A stretch of DNA of 64,000 nt from Paraescarpia echinospica (Eukaryota; Annelida; Polychaeta; Sabellida; Siboglinidae). Below, piece by piece: positions 38,401 through 48,212 of the stretch; the stretch's first letter is position 1; every line of letters starts with the position of its first letter. The translations under genes were made by a program, and so were the position numbers. The DNA lies in contig CM034543.1 in NCBI GenBank assembly GCA_020002185.1, positions 10,623,258 through 10,687,257 on the forward strand, read 5' to 3'. Under the pieces are notes generated by a model. The model was given only the letters and a program-made list of their open reading frames with translations, was not told the origin of the DNA and ran no database searches.

Positions 38401-41400
38401 TACGCAATTTCGTTCTTTGGTTACGACTTCTGATTTATTTTGTCACTATGTGAAGGGTTTCAGAATACGACACAATAAGCACCACTTCAGCAATTTCACC
38501 CAAAGAGGGACAGAGTGTTTGGTTAACCGCTTATAATTTATTTTCATGTACTAGGCTGAAATTTTGTGTGCTATCTAGCAGGCCCATTGGGGTGGTTCAT
38601 GGATTAAATTTTTTTCAAAATTTGACCCAGGCGGTGGGGATCTCAGATGGTCATACACATATGGCTGCCTTTTTTTCTCGGACAACGCCAGGTAACTTGG
38701 CTAGTTGTACATGTCGTGAAAATGCTATACGGTAATGACCGCATGTATTGGGAACACTTAAAAATAATTAAATTATTAGCTCTCATAAAACATACAGCGC
38801 ACAAAAATAATTCTCAGATTCACTGCCCCTATACTTACTACACAAACGAGTCCTGATGTCATGTTACCCCCATTTTATTACCCTGGTGTTAACATGGCTT
38901 GATAACTTCACCATGGTTACCACATCTATTACCCTGCTGTTAACTATTTTTGAGTAACTCAATGGCCCTAAATCCTGTGTGGCCAAATACATAGGGACAA
39001 AAAGTAATTATATTTATTAAGGTGTCCCAATACATATGGTCATTACGGGATGTTATCTTTCTGCAGACGAGGGAGCATTGCCTGCAGCTGTTGGAGGATG
39101 CCCTCAAGGCCAACTTCCGCCGTCATCACTGTGGCGACCCAGACAAGATGGCCACCATCGACTATGAACCACGAACCTGCGCGATTGATGAGGAGCACGT
39201 CATGTTCAAGATGAGCAAACTGAACACATTGTACAAAGCAACCGTGATGCGGAAAGTGAACGAGATTAAAAAACTGACAAACGATCGTCGGCTGCACTCG
39301 GCGCTAGTGCCGAAGTTTGCATCACTGTTGATCCCAGCATCGCAGTTGCTGAAAGGAAATCAACCACCTTTCGCTACAGGTGAAGGTCAAGAAGATTGTC
39401 GTGGTCAAGAAGAATATCAAGGTTCTGGAGAGACGAATCACGAGGTTGAAGATAGTGGTACAGTGACACCTGTTGAAGATTCTTCCAGTCAAGAACGTGA
39501 ACGTGATCCGCCAAACATGGCGGTATCACCGATCTGTGATGGTGAGAAGACTGGGAATGAGTCGACAGTCTCACAGCTGTTCTATAGCTCGACGCTGACC
39601 GATTACGGCGACAAGAAAACTGACATATCTCTGGTGCTGGTGCCACGCCCAACGCCACCAAAGATCAAGTATTTCTTCGAATGTGACACGAGTGATGCTG
39701 ACAAGGTCAAAGACGGATCTCCAGTAAGGTGTGTTCACTTTGTATTTCACTGTGCACGTCTTCTTGTGTATCATTCGTGGATAAAGCATCAGACTCTCAA
39801 TCAAGAGAACTCGGGTTCAAATCCTGTGCTGCAGTGTCAAACTTTAGGCAAGTTCGTTCACTCTGCGTTGCTCCAGTTCACTCAGCTGATGAGTACCTGG
39901 CTATAGTCTGTGGAGGATATGTGTACGGATAGTCTTCGTGCATTAATTGCAGTGTGGCTGAATGCTTCTCGGCGAATTTGAGATGGTGTTCAAGTGAACA
40001 GGTCTGCCAGGGAGTAAAGTGTAAAGCGCTTTGAGTCCTGTGGACTGGATTCTGCGCTATATAAGATCTTACCTTTTTTCAGTTTGATTCAGCCCGACCA
40101 AATTCTCCTATTTTTTTTCGTAGTGGTTTCCAGCACTTGGCAACGTTCTATTAACTGACTAGTCTGTATATATTGTAGTTACAATGTTATGATCTTACGA
40201 GGTCTCATTCAACTAGTCAGTCTTTTTTAGAACATTATCGCCAAGCCGACCTTTCTATGCTGGCACTGAGGGTGGTCACTGCCAGGGTGCTTGTCGTTCT
40301 CAGTGGTTCTTTTACGTCCCAGATTGAGACAGGACCGACATTAACGTGATCTCCGAGTCACGAGGGATACACAGTACCCAATGTTGAGAGCCAGGTTTTT
40401 ACACCAAATATACCATACCTGCCCGGTCCGGGTATTGAACTCGGGGCGCCTGCATGTCAGGCGGATGTGCTAACCACTACAATATTGCGCGCCCCCTTGT
40501 TTCCTGTTGCATTGATAGAGGACATTCACTGGTGACCTCAAAACAGAGAAGTTTTTGAGATGATGCACAACTTACCCCAATTTCTGTTATTTTTTCTAAG
40601 AATGTGCATGTAGATTGTTTCAATATGGATGCAAACTCTTGGTTATGTTGACATTTGTGACAACCAACAAATTACATTTCATCATGATTGTCCTTCTTTT
40701 TCTGCAGTGACAGTAAGCAAGAATCTGTGATAACATCACACCCCAAAAGGTCAATTCCAGAGTCAGTAAGTCTGTTGTATTATATTTATTGTTGAAGTTG
40801 GTGTTTATATTAATGGCCCCAAGTTGTGTTGTGTAGTCTGTGGAAATATACCACTGTCACGATGGGGTTTTGAAACTGGTACTTTTATTTAGTCGAATCG
40901 ATGTGTTACATTTTTAGTAACTAACAATACTAGAAGTTTCCAAATCATGTAAAAGTTACATTTAATATTGATCTGTTCGGGTGCAAATGATTAACTGTAT
41001 TGAAAATATATCATATTATTTGTAGATATAATCAGGATGAGTATTCAACATTGTGCATTACACAGGTAGAACAGCACTGAGTAGCGAAGTATTGTTTGTA
41101 TTCTAAATACTGAAATTATATACATGAAATATACTTGAAATGATTCGACACTTTGTCTAGAACAATAAACCAAGCACAATTACTGAAAAAAAGTGCTTAT
41201 GTACAAGTACTTATTAAACCCTAACCCTGCTTTAAATGATCCTACAAACTGGATAGCACGCTATATAAGAACTCAACTTTACCCTCAGTGTCAAATTATA
41301 CAATTTTAGGTAGATTCCAAATCCGGGAACTGCCCGAAAAGGAGGAAAATGGGAGATGTCCCATCCCACGAGAGACATACGCCAAATCCAGGGAGTAGTG

Positions 41401-44400
41401 ACCCTCGGTCAGCAAGAAAGCCGAGCAGCAGCCATAGGTCAAGGGTGGTCAATAGCCGCGATCCACGGTTGAACAGTGGCACCACCAAACACACAGATGC
41501 TGAACTAAAGCAAGCAGCCGATGTCGTGATTCGGTATTTGATGCCACATTACAAGGAAGGACGATTTGCATCAAAGGTGACGTGAAATCACTTTAATGAG
41601 AAAGCCTATGTTACACATAATGTATGTGGTTTTCATTAATTTTAAGTTTCGGTGATGTTGGCTAGTGTTGTTCCAATGATTGACTATGAAGGAATGAATG
41701 ACTTTATTGTCTTGATGATAATAAGCATAGTGCCTACATAGTATCATATATCATCAATACCAACGGGGGTAAGTAATCTTTAACAAGATTGCCACCCAGA
41801 GAATTAACTCTAAGTGGCAGGTGGACAAGGAAGCCCTTTGGCTTATCGAAAGTCCGACCCTTTTATCTATGTGTATCCCGCCTGTCTGAGTTATGTGTCA
41901 ATTTTATTTTTAAACATTCACGCTACTAGCACCCACACAATCAGCAGATAATCTGTTCCATTCATTTACAGTCCTTTGTGAAAATTAAAACTTTCTTATA
42001 TCTAATCTACTCTGCTCCTTTGCTAATGTAACTTCATGTCCTCTAGTCCTTCTATCTTTCTTAACTGAAAAAAAAATATTTCTATCAATATTTTCATAAC
42101 CATTCAATATTTTAAACACTTCTATCTGATCTCCTCTCAATCTCCTGGTCTCTAGTGTTGTTAAACCGCATTTTTTAGACGTATTTCGTAACTAAGATGC
42201 CTCAGTTTTGGTATCATTTTAGTTGCTCTCCTCTGCACTCTTTCTAGCATATCTATGTCCTTCCTGCGATATGGCCTCCATGCTTGAATACAATATTCTA
42301 AATGAGGCCTAACTATTGTTTTGTACAGCGGTATTATTAGCTCTTTTTCCTTATACGTTATGTTTCGCCTAATTAATCCAAGGATTTGATTTCCCTTTGA
42401 AGCTGCAATTCCGCACTGCTCTGAAACCTTCATATCAGCACTAATGGTTAACCCTAAGTCCTTTTCTTTTACAGTAGTACTTAGTACAGTACCCCCCATT
42501 GTATATTCTACCTCTTCGTTCCCATGTCCTGTGTGGAGGCATTTACATTTCCCAAAATTGAACAGCATTTGCCACTTTTCAGACCATTTGATCAACCTGT
42601 CAAGATCATCTTGTAAATGCTGTCTATCTCCATCACTTTTAATCCTTCTAAACACTTTTGTATCATCCACAAATTTCAACACCTTGCTTGTTATTTCATC
42701 ATCCAAATCGTTGATATATATTAAGAATAATATAGGTCCTAATACTGATCCCTGTGGTACCCCACTCAATACCGATTTCCAGTTTGAAGCCTCCCCATCA
42801 ACTACTACACGTTGTCTTCTGTCAATCAGCCATTGTTCTATCCAGTTTATTATACCATTTCCTATGCCATGGGCCTTTAGCTTAAGGAGTAATCTTTGAT
42901 GTGGTACTTTGTCGAAAGCTTTTTGAAAATCTAAATAGATGATATCTACTGGTGATCCCTCATCTACCCACCTAGTGATGTCTTCCAAAAAACATAACAT
43001 ATTTGTTAAGCATGACCTCGCTTTTAAAAACCCATGTTGAGATGGGTTTATCAAGTTATGTTTAACAAGAAAATCCACCATGTGATCTTTAATTAGTCTT
43101 TCTAATAATTTGCAAACCACTGATGTTAAACTCACTGGTCTATAGTTCTCTGACTTGTTTCTCGAACCTTTTTTAAATAACGATATAATGTTTGCCTCTT
43201 TCCATTCTAAAGGAACCACTCCCTCTTCAAATGACAAATTGAAAACTACAGCAAGCGGTACGCTAATTTGTTCTACAATTTCCAATAGTAGTTTGGGCGG
43301 AATCCCATCCACTCCAGGTGATTTATTATCCTTCATAGCCCTTATTTTCTTAGCTACCATTTCCGGGGTTACAATTAATTGTCCTAAATAGTCTGAATCT
43401 GCCCCCTTGAACTTAGTCTCTGGTACTGGCAGTGAACTAATATCTTCTCTGGTAAACACTGAACTAAAGTACTCATTCAGGTCTTCTGCCATTAAGAATC
43501 CCTCTGATATTATATTTCCAGCACTATCTTCTAGAGGACCGACCTTATCTTGAACTTTCTGTTTGCTTTGAACATACGCATAAAAACTCTTGCCGTCATG
43601 TTTTATATTATAAGCTAATTGTTGTTCATAGCTTCTCTTTGAATTTCTAATTTCAGCTGTAGCTTGGTTAAGTGCTTCTTTATAACTGTTGTAATCTTCA
43701 TCATTTCCAGTACATCTATATGACTTCCACATCATTTGTTTATACTTAATTTTTCTAATGGCTTCTTTCGATAAGTGTTTCTTTTTGGACCGTTTCCCTT
43801 GTTTTTTGAAGGGTACAAATTTATCGACTATGCACTTAATTTCACTCTTTAATATATTCCAGCATTCTGTTGCTGTCTTATTTTTCAGTGTGTTATTCCA
43901 GTCTATCTTTGCTAAATATTTCCTCATGTCCTTATACCTTCCTTTGTGGAAATTTCTTCTATACTGCTTTTTACTATTCCTTTCTGATTTTACTTTGATG
44001 GTAAAATGTATCTGGTTGTGATCGCTACTCCCCAGTGGCTCACATATCTTGACATTGTCAACAAAACTATGTCTAACACATTCTCACCCCTGGTTGGTTC
44101 TAGCATATGTTGAAAAAGGAAAGTATCTTGAACTAAAACTAAAAACTTGTGGTCCTCACTCCCCATACTCTGAAGAGATTTCCATTGTATATGCCCATGG
44201 TTAAAATCCCCCATAATAATACAGTCCCGTTTGCTTACTTCCCTTATAGCGTTTTGTATTTTTTCATTCTCTTCTATGCTTATGTTTGGACTTCGATAAA
44301 CTAACCCAACTGTTATCGCTGAGTTTCCTGTAACTATGTTACACCAAACAGCTTCTTCACAATCTGCTTCTCTTTCTAATTTTATTTCATAAGCCTGGAT

Positions 44401-46514
44401 AGATTCTTTAATATATAAAATAACTCCACCTCCCTTTCTTCCTGTTCTATCTTTTCTAAACATTACACATCCTGTCAGTCCCAATTCAGCATCTGATATA
44501 TCGGTGGTGGTCTAGGATTCGGTTATACCTATTATATGAGGGTCAATATCTTCTGTCATAATGTTTAGTTCATTTCTTTTGTTTACTATACTCCTTGCTT
44601 GTAATCTATTATTTTAATAAATGTATTAATATCTAACGCAACGTGCAGTAATGAAGGAAAAGAATAACAAATATCACATTATGACAACTATACAGTACGG
44701 TATATGAAACAGCAACAGAACGACTATGAGTATGTATATTAATTAATTTGTTACAATTTATTTAGTGTTTAACAATCAAGAAGAAGTGTTTTGAGTACGG
44801 TTGAAAGTCAGTTTGATTAAATAAATGACCAAGTACTTGATCGTAAAATATACCTATCGATTAACCAATTTCATTGCATTTTTAGGATGATTTCAGTTAA
44901 ATAAAGTTACCAATATGTGTGAAGAACATCATACATTCTAAGGTCATCACTGCTTTCTGTTTACACCCAACATTTCATGATGTTTTACTCAACAGATACA
45001 AGTTGTAGTATTGTTGATTACATCTTTCTCTGACTTTATGAGTGTGTGTGTACTTGTCTATAAATAGAAATTCTGGAGTAACTCAGACTTCTCCAACCCC
45101 AACTTTGCAACTAGTCTTGCATAATTTTTCATGTACTTTTTTCTGTTGGGTTATTTTATTATTTTTTGTAGCTGTACCATATCGACAGCATGTGTCTTTT
45201 CGGACACCCTAAAATCTATACAAAATAGTCATTTTCTGTACTCTACTGTATGTTTTGGACATGTATAATTTTTACATGTCCGAATCCATCCAGCATAGTG
45301 TTTAGGCTCCAACAATAACTTTTTGTAGTTTATGTTTTTTGACAGCCGAGAATTTAATTATTTTTGGTGCCGGAATACATTCAGTATTTACGGTAGTGCT
45401 TAATAACTTTACCATTATTATTACTAATGTTAAAAATATTAGAAAATAATGCAGATATTGTGCTTTCTGACTACAGGACCTGTTCAAGGCCACAGCCCGC
45501 CTTCTATCTCACAAACTTCGAGCCGGTGGCTTCCCCCTTGGTTCCCGTAAGTGGCACATGTCATCTTTATGTAGTAAACTGTGTATTCAACAAACGAAAG
45601 TATATCTGACAGGCTGCAGTAGTTCGGGCCATAAGCTACATTTAATAAAACTGAGGAAAAGCCTAAGTGCATTTGCAGGGATGAAACTATCAATTTTTGT
45701 TTCTGTGCATTTTAGAAATACTAACAAATTACTGCCAGTTTGAATATTGTAATTGGGAATTATATTACTTTTATTGATAAAGTGTTCCTGATTCATGTTT
45801 TAGATTGAATGGTATGTAGTTTGAGACGTAAATACCTCACCTTGATGTTGTCTGTCTGAAAACTTGAATTCTTTGGGTCGGTCAATTCAAACATCAATAA
45901 CTTCACAACAAATTGACATACATGGTCAACACTGGTATCACTGTGAGACTCTGACTGAAATTTTTCCCTTTTACCTGATGTTTATGTTTGCCAAAACGTC
46001 AAACCATTAACTTTAAGGAGTGAACCATTGTGCAGAGGTGCCAAGTCTACCACTTTGATGGTAGAACTAGGGGGCTTTTCTTCATTTTTGAAATAATTTC
46101 ATGATCTACCACTTTAGTACCGAATTCTACAGCCAGCCCGGTATTTCAAGGTCTTTAAGAAATAATTATTCATTTTTAATCCAACTATGCTGCCTAACCA
46201 GCATTTCGTATTGAAAATGCACCACCAAAATAAGTAAATCTAACCTAAATTATTTGATGCCACTTCTTAGTGTCTGATTGATTTATGGTTATTTCCTGAT
46301 TCCAAACGGGTCATTCCCGTGAGTATAATGGTCACAACACATGTAGCAAATAACTACACTTCTACACTACCATGTATTAGTTTGAGGTGTAACATTTAAA
46401 ATACATGTATATGTTGTTACAGTGAAGCAGAGCGCCAAAGATCTAGTCAAGAAAGTCTTCCGTGTGCACAAGAAGGTTACGTCTGAAGCAGAAGTGAAAG
46501 CCATCCTGGGATAA
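27900..46514 (+). CDS. RECQL5: RecQ-family DNA helicase RecQ5, 13 coding exons, 947 aa
   Basis: Exons: 27,900-28,011; 29,638-30,296; 31,323-31,540; 32,175-32,337; 33,900-33,982; 35,614-35,847; 36,970-37,096; 37,705-37,803; 39,067-39,728; 40,708-40,765; 41,310-41,576; 45,477-45,546; 46,423-46,514. All introns are GT-AG with matching phase. RecQ5 is a 3'-5' nuclear helicase that removes RAD51 filaments and restrains RNA polymerase II. Visible: Walker A QTGAGKS (residues 47-53), [17 protein letters not shown] (from 151), motif [10 protein letters not shown] (346-353), [12 protein letters not shown] with a Cys-rich zinc site, [18 protein letters not shown] (KIX/IRI, about 563-580), KIKYFFECD resembling the human PIP-like segment, and an SRI domain (about 868-947). 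The human protein has 991 residues. The ATG at 27,900 is the first in frame; the upstream frame only offers GTG. Exon 9 uses the GTAAG|GTGTGT donor, because the earlier GTAAGG would create a stop. Confidence 0.96.
28291..29184. mobile_element. Putative nested inverted-repeat elements in RECQL5 intron 1
   Basis: A perfect 17-bp inverted repeat, ACAAAACCCCAACGGAC at 28,291-28,307 and its complement at 29,168-29,184, bounds 894 bp. The left end is tandemly doubled (AACCCCAACGGAC again near 28,335). Nested inside, AGGGGTAAGACCACATTAAG at 28,498 pairs imperfectly with CTAATGTAGTCTTACCCCT ending at 28,955, giving a 458-bp MITE-like unit. No protein coding is seen. Confidence 0.5.
29195..29600 (+). 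repeat. Dispersed intronic repeat, copy 1 (RECQL5 intron 1)
   Basis: Shares CAATGTCCAGTTTATTTTCC-like, AATCCAAAACTAATAAAA, TTTTAGCAATAAAT and AACTTAAT(A/T)CC(C/T)ACTTTGCTGTG blocks with 31,730-32,075 (same strand) and 37,255-37,600 (opposite strand). It ends only about 40 bp before the exon 2 acceptor. AT-rich, non-coding, family unknown. Confidence 0.75.
30297..31322. other. RECQL5 intron 2
   Basis: T-rich intron with a short CA/CG-type microsatellite at about 30,450-30,490. Nothing else recognised. Confidence 0.6.
31730..32075 (+). repeat. Dispersed intronic repeat, copy 2 (RECQL5 intron 3)
   Basis: Direct-orientation copy of 29,195-29,600, ending about 100 bp before the exon 4 acceptor. 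Confidence 0.75.
32797..33130. mobile_element. Possible pogo/Tigger-like MITE remnant (RECQL5 intron 4)
   Basis: Starts TA-CAGTAGGCCCTCCTTTCAG and has repeated GGGGACACC/GCGGACAG words, resembling the ends of pogo-type non-autonomous elements. I find no matching right end, so it is truncated or misidentified. Confidence 0.35.
33283..33660 (+). mobile_element. tRNA-derived SINE, family C (RECQL5 intron 4)
   Basis: A tRNA-like head (GGTCACATGGTAGAGCGCCGG as box A region, then TTCAGTTCCACC as degenerate box B) is followed by GTGTCTTCTGGAAAAGACACC. That small hairpin-like segment resembles the conserved central domains of marine invertebrate SINEs. Only one copy is seen here. Confidence 0.5.
33983..34783. 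other. RECQL5 intron 5, left part
   Basis: AT-rich intronic sequence; no exon or repeat recognised. Confidence 0.5.
34784..35570. repeat. CA-rich composite tandem repeat, 0.79 kb (RECQL5 intron 5)
   Basis: Alternating CACACA and ATCACACGCACATCAC-type units with higher-order patterns, ending about 40 bp before exon 6. Frames of up to 255 codons (His-Thr) on the plus strand and Cys-Val on the minus strand are repeat artefacts. Confidence 0.95.
35848..36969. other. RECQL5 intron 6
   Basis: AT-rich, with a short (TA)n near 36,108-36,129 and an AATAAT-rich stretch near 36,580-36,640. Nothing else recognised. Confidence 0.5.
37255..37600 (-). repeat. Dispersed intronic repeat, copy 3 (RECQL5 intron 7)
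   Basis: Reverse-orientation copy of the repeat at 29,195 and 31,730. On the minus strand it shows ACAAATAATCCTAAACTAATC, AAGATATTTCAACAAATG, CATTTTAAAGCTTACAATC and CAACTTAATACCCATTGTGG. Confidence 0.7.
37804..39066. other. RECQL5 intron 8
   Basis: AT-rich intron with a short (TA)n near 38,346-38,362. No exon or repeat family recognised. Confidence 0.5.
39755..40078 (+). mobile_element. tRNA-derived SINE, family A (RECQL5 intron 9)
   Basis: Full-length-looking copy: head with CAGACTCTCAATCAAGAGAA and box B GGGTTCAAATCC, body, and tail AAAGCGCTTTGAG...GCGCTATATAAGA. It begins about 25 bp after the exon 9 donor. Confidence 0.82.
40115..40495 (-). mobile_element. tRNA-Val-derived SINE, family B (RECQL5 intron 9)
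   Basis: On the minus strand it begins with a tRNA-Val-like head: GTAGTGGTTAGCACATCCGCC as D-arm and box A, an anticodon-loop-like CCTGACATG (GAC in the Val position), and GAGTTCAATACCCGG as box B. The body and 3' part match 62,262-62,645 closely. RNA polymerase III origin follows from the head. Confidence 0.85.
41220..41285 (+). mobile_element. SINE family A, 3' tail fragment
   Basis: AACTGGATAGCACGCTATATAAGAACT matches the tail of the other family A copies. It lies just before the exon 11 acceptor. Confidence 0.55.
41690..44615 (-). mobile_element. CR1-like LINE with endonuclease and reverse transcriptase, nearly full ORF2 (copy D)
   Basis: Inserted antisense in RECQL5 intron 11. The minus frame 44,484-43,990 and upstream sequence give an apurinic-type endonuclease: [18 protein letters not shown] followed by a stop where Trp is expected, [25 protein letters not shown], and, after a frameshift near 44,040, [12 protein letters not shown]. 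The frame 43,927-42,161 (588 codons) holds the reverse transcriptase: [47 protein letters not shown] and the catalytic box FVDD. The C-terminus is frameshifted near 42,175. The 3' end has AATAAAGTCATTCATTC, like CR1-type tails. It is the best copy in the window but inactive. Confidence 0.93.
44616..45476. other. RECQL5 intron 11, right part
   Basis: AT-rich intronic sequence; no exon recognised. Confidence 0.5.
45600..45965 (+). repeat. Dispersed repeat related to the intergenic satellite, copy 1 (RECQL5 intron 12)
   Basis: Aligns with 49,805-50,105. Shared words include CAGGCTGCA, GGGATGAAA, CTGCCAGTTTGAATA/CTACCAGTTTGAATA, ATAAATACCTA/GTAAATACCTC and TGATGTTGTCTGTC/TGATGTCATCTGTC. The tail ACACTGGTATCACTGTGA resembles the satellite unit GACACTGATATCATTGTAA. 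Confidence 0.7.
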
Positions 46515-46855
46515 AGAGGAGGGAAGGAGATCATCCACGGATAAAGAAGAGGGAAGGAGATCATCCTGGGATAAGGATGAGGGAAGGAGATCATCCACGG
46601 ATAAAGAAGAGGGAAGGAGATCATCCTGGGATAAGGATGAGGGAAGGAGATCATCCACGGATAAAGAAGAGGGAAGGAGATCATCCTGGGATAAGGATGA
46701 GGGAAGGAGATCATCCAAGGATACAGAAAAGGGAAGGAGATCATCCACGGATAAGGAAGAGGGAAGGAAATCATCCTGGGATAAGGATGAGGGAAGGAGA
46801 TCATCTAGGGATAAGGAAAAGGGAAGGAGATCATCTAGGGATAAGGAGGGTCATC
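46503..46855. repeat. 30-bp minisatellite starting at the RECQL5 stop codon
   Basis: About 12 copies of a 30-bp unit with alternating variants, ATCATCCTGGGATAAGGATG and ATCATCCACGGATAAAGAAG, each followed by AGGGAAGGAG. The first unit supplies the last RECQL5 codons Ile-Leu-Gly and the stop TAA (46,512-46,514). Open frames of about 100-145 codons on both strands arise because 30 is divisible by 3. Confidence 0.95.
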
Positions 46856-47169
46856 ATGGTGCAATGTGATGTCTATCCTTGAACAAGGAATCTCATCATC
46901 CTGGCATAAATGTAAAAATCAACTCTGATATCAGGCATCAAATTTTGTAAACTTGAGGGCAACATTGTATAAAGCACAGCCAATGTAGCCTTTTGTATTG
47001 ATGTGCCTCTGTGCTTGGTTTCTGAAGATTTAGGCACAAAAGAAGTTACCTTATTATTGTTTGATTTTCAAGGCACTACCTTACAGCCTGTTTCCAGGGA
47101 ATTGCGGTAAGTGGCCATGTGGCCTACAATCCTGTCATCTTCACCACTTCACCTTATCATCCATTCTCC
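46856..47169. other. RECQL5 3' flank, probable 3' UTR
   Basis: Unique sequence after the minisatellite. No canonical AATAAA is seen close by, so the end of the transcript is not placed. Confidence 0.35.
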
Positions 47170-47320
47170 TCATCTTCAGCTTCCTTGTGGTCCTCATTAC
47201 CTACCTTCATCATCTTCAGCTTCCTTGTGGTCCTCATTACCTACCTTCATCATCTTCAGCTTCCTTGTGGTCCTCATTACCTACCCTCATCATCTTCAGC
47301 TTCCTTGTGGTTGTTGCCAC
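47170..47320. repeat. 40-bp minisatellite, four copies
   Basis: CATCTTCAGCTTCCTTGTGG recurs at exact 40-bp spacing (47,171, 47,211, 47,251, 47,291). Confidence 0.93.
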
Positions 47321-47431
47321 TCTGCTGTTACTCTGGTGCACAATTTATCATCAATTATTTCCGATTACAAAACATATCTCCATTTATTTTGCTGTCTCTG
47401 TGATCCATCTACAAGTGTCTTTCTAATGTGT

Positions 47432-48212
47432 GTAATGTGATGTGTTGGTTTGGACCATGGTGCATGTGATGTGTTGGTTTGGACGATGGTGCATGTGTTG
47501 TGTTGGTTTGAACGATGGTGCATATGTTGTGTTGGTTTGGACCATGGTGCATGTGATGTGTTGGTTTGGACGATGGTGCATGTGATGTGTTGGTTTGGAC
47601 GATGGTGCATGTGTTGTGTTGGTTTGGACCATGGTGCATGTGTTGTGTTGGTTTGGACCATGGTGCATGTTGTGTTGGTTTGGACGATGGTGCATGTGTT
47701 GTGTTGGTTTGGACGATGGTGCATGTGTTGTGTTGGTTTGGACCATGGCACGTGTTGCGTTTGTTTGGACCATGGCACGTGTTGTGTTGGTTTGGACCAT
47801 GGCACATGTGTTGTGTTGGTTTGGACCATGGCACATGTGTTGTGTTGGTTTGGACCATGGCGCATGTGTTGTGTTGGTTTGGACCATGGCACATGTGTTT
47901 TGTTGGTTTGGACCATGGCACATGTGTTGTGTTGGTTTGGACCATGGTGCATGTGTTGTGTTGGTTTGAACCATGGTGCATGTGTTGTGTTGGTTTGGAC
48001 CATGGTGCATGTGTTGTGTTGGTTTGGACCATGGCACATGTGTTGTGTTGGTTTGGACCTCGGTGCATGTGTTGTGTTGGTTTGGACCATGGCGCATGTG
48101 TTGTGGTGGTTTGAACCATGGTGCATGTGTTGTGTTGGTTTGGACCATGGTGCATGTGTTGTGTTGTGTTGGTTTGGACCATGTGTTGTGTTAGTTTGGA
48201 CCATGGTACATG
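47432..48212. repeat. 29-bp minisatellite, about 27 copies
   Basis: The unit is built on GTGTTGGTTTGGACCATGG plus TGCATGTGTT. Variants (GACGATGG, CATGGCAC) occur in runs. Because 29 is not a multiple of 3 and the unit lacks stops on either strand, frames of up to 300 codons are open on both strands. No codon bias or conserved domain supports a gene. Confidence 0.95.

Noticed and set aside
39721..39723. Exon 9 of RECQL5 ending at CCA|GTAAGG.
   Set aside because: Joining to exon 10 in that phase gives an immediate TGA; the next donor, five bases on, keeps the frame.
46367..46882. Repeat proteins of 101-145 codons on both strands.
   Set aside because: A 30-bp unit preserves any stop-free frame; no start context, domain or splice evidence.
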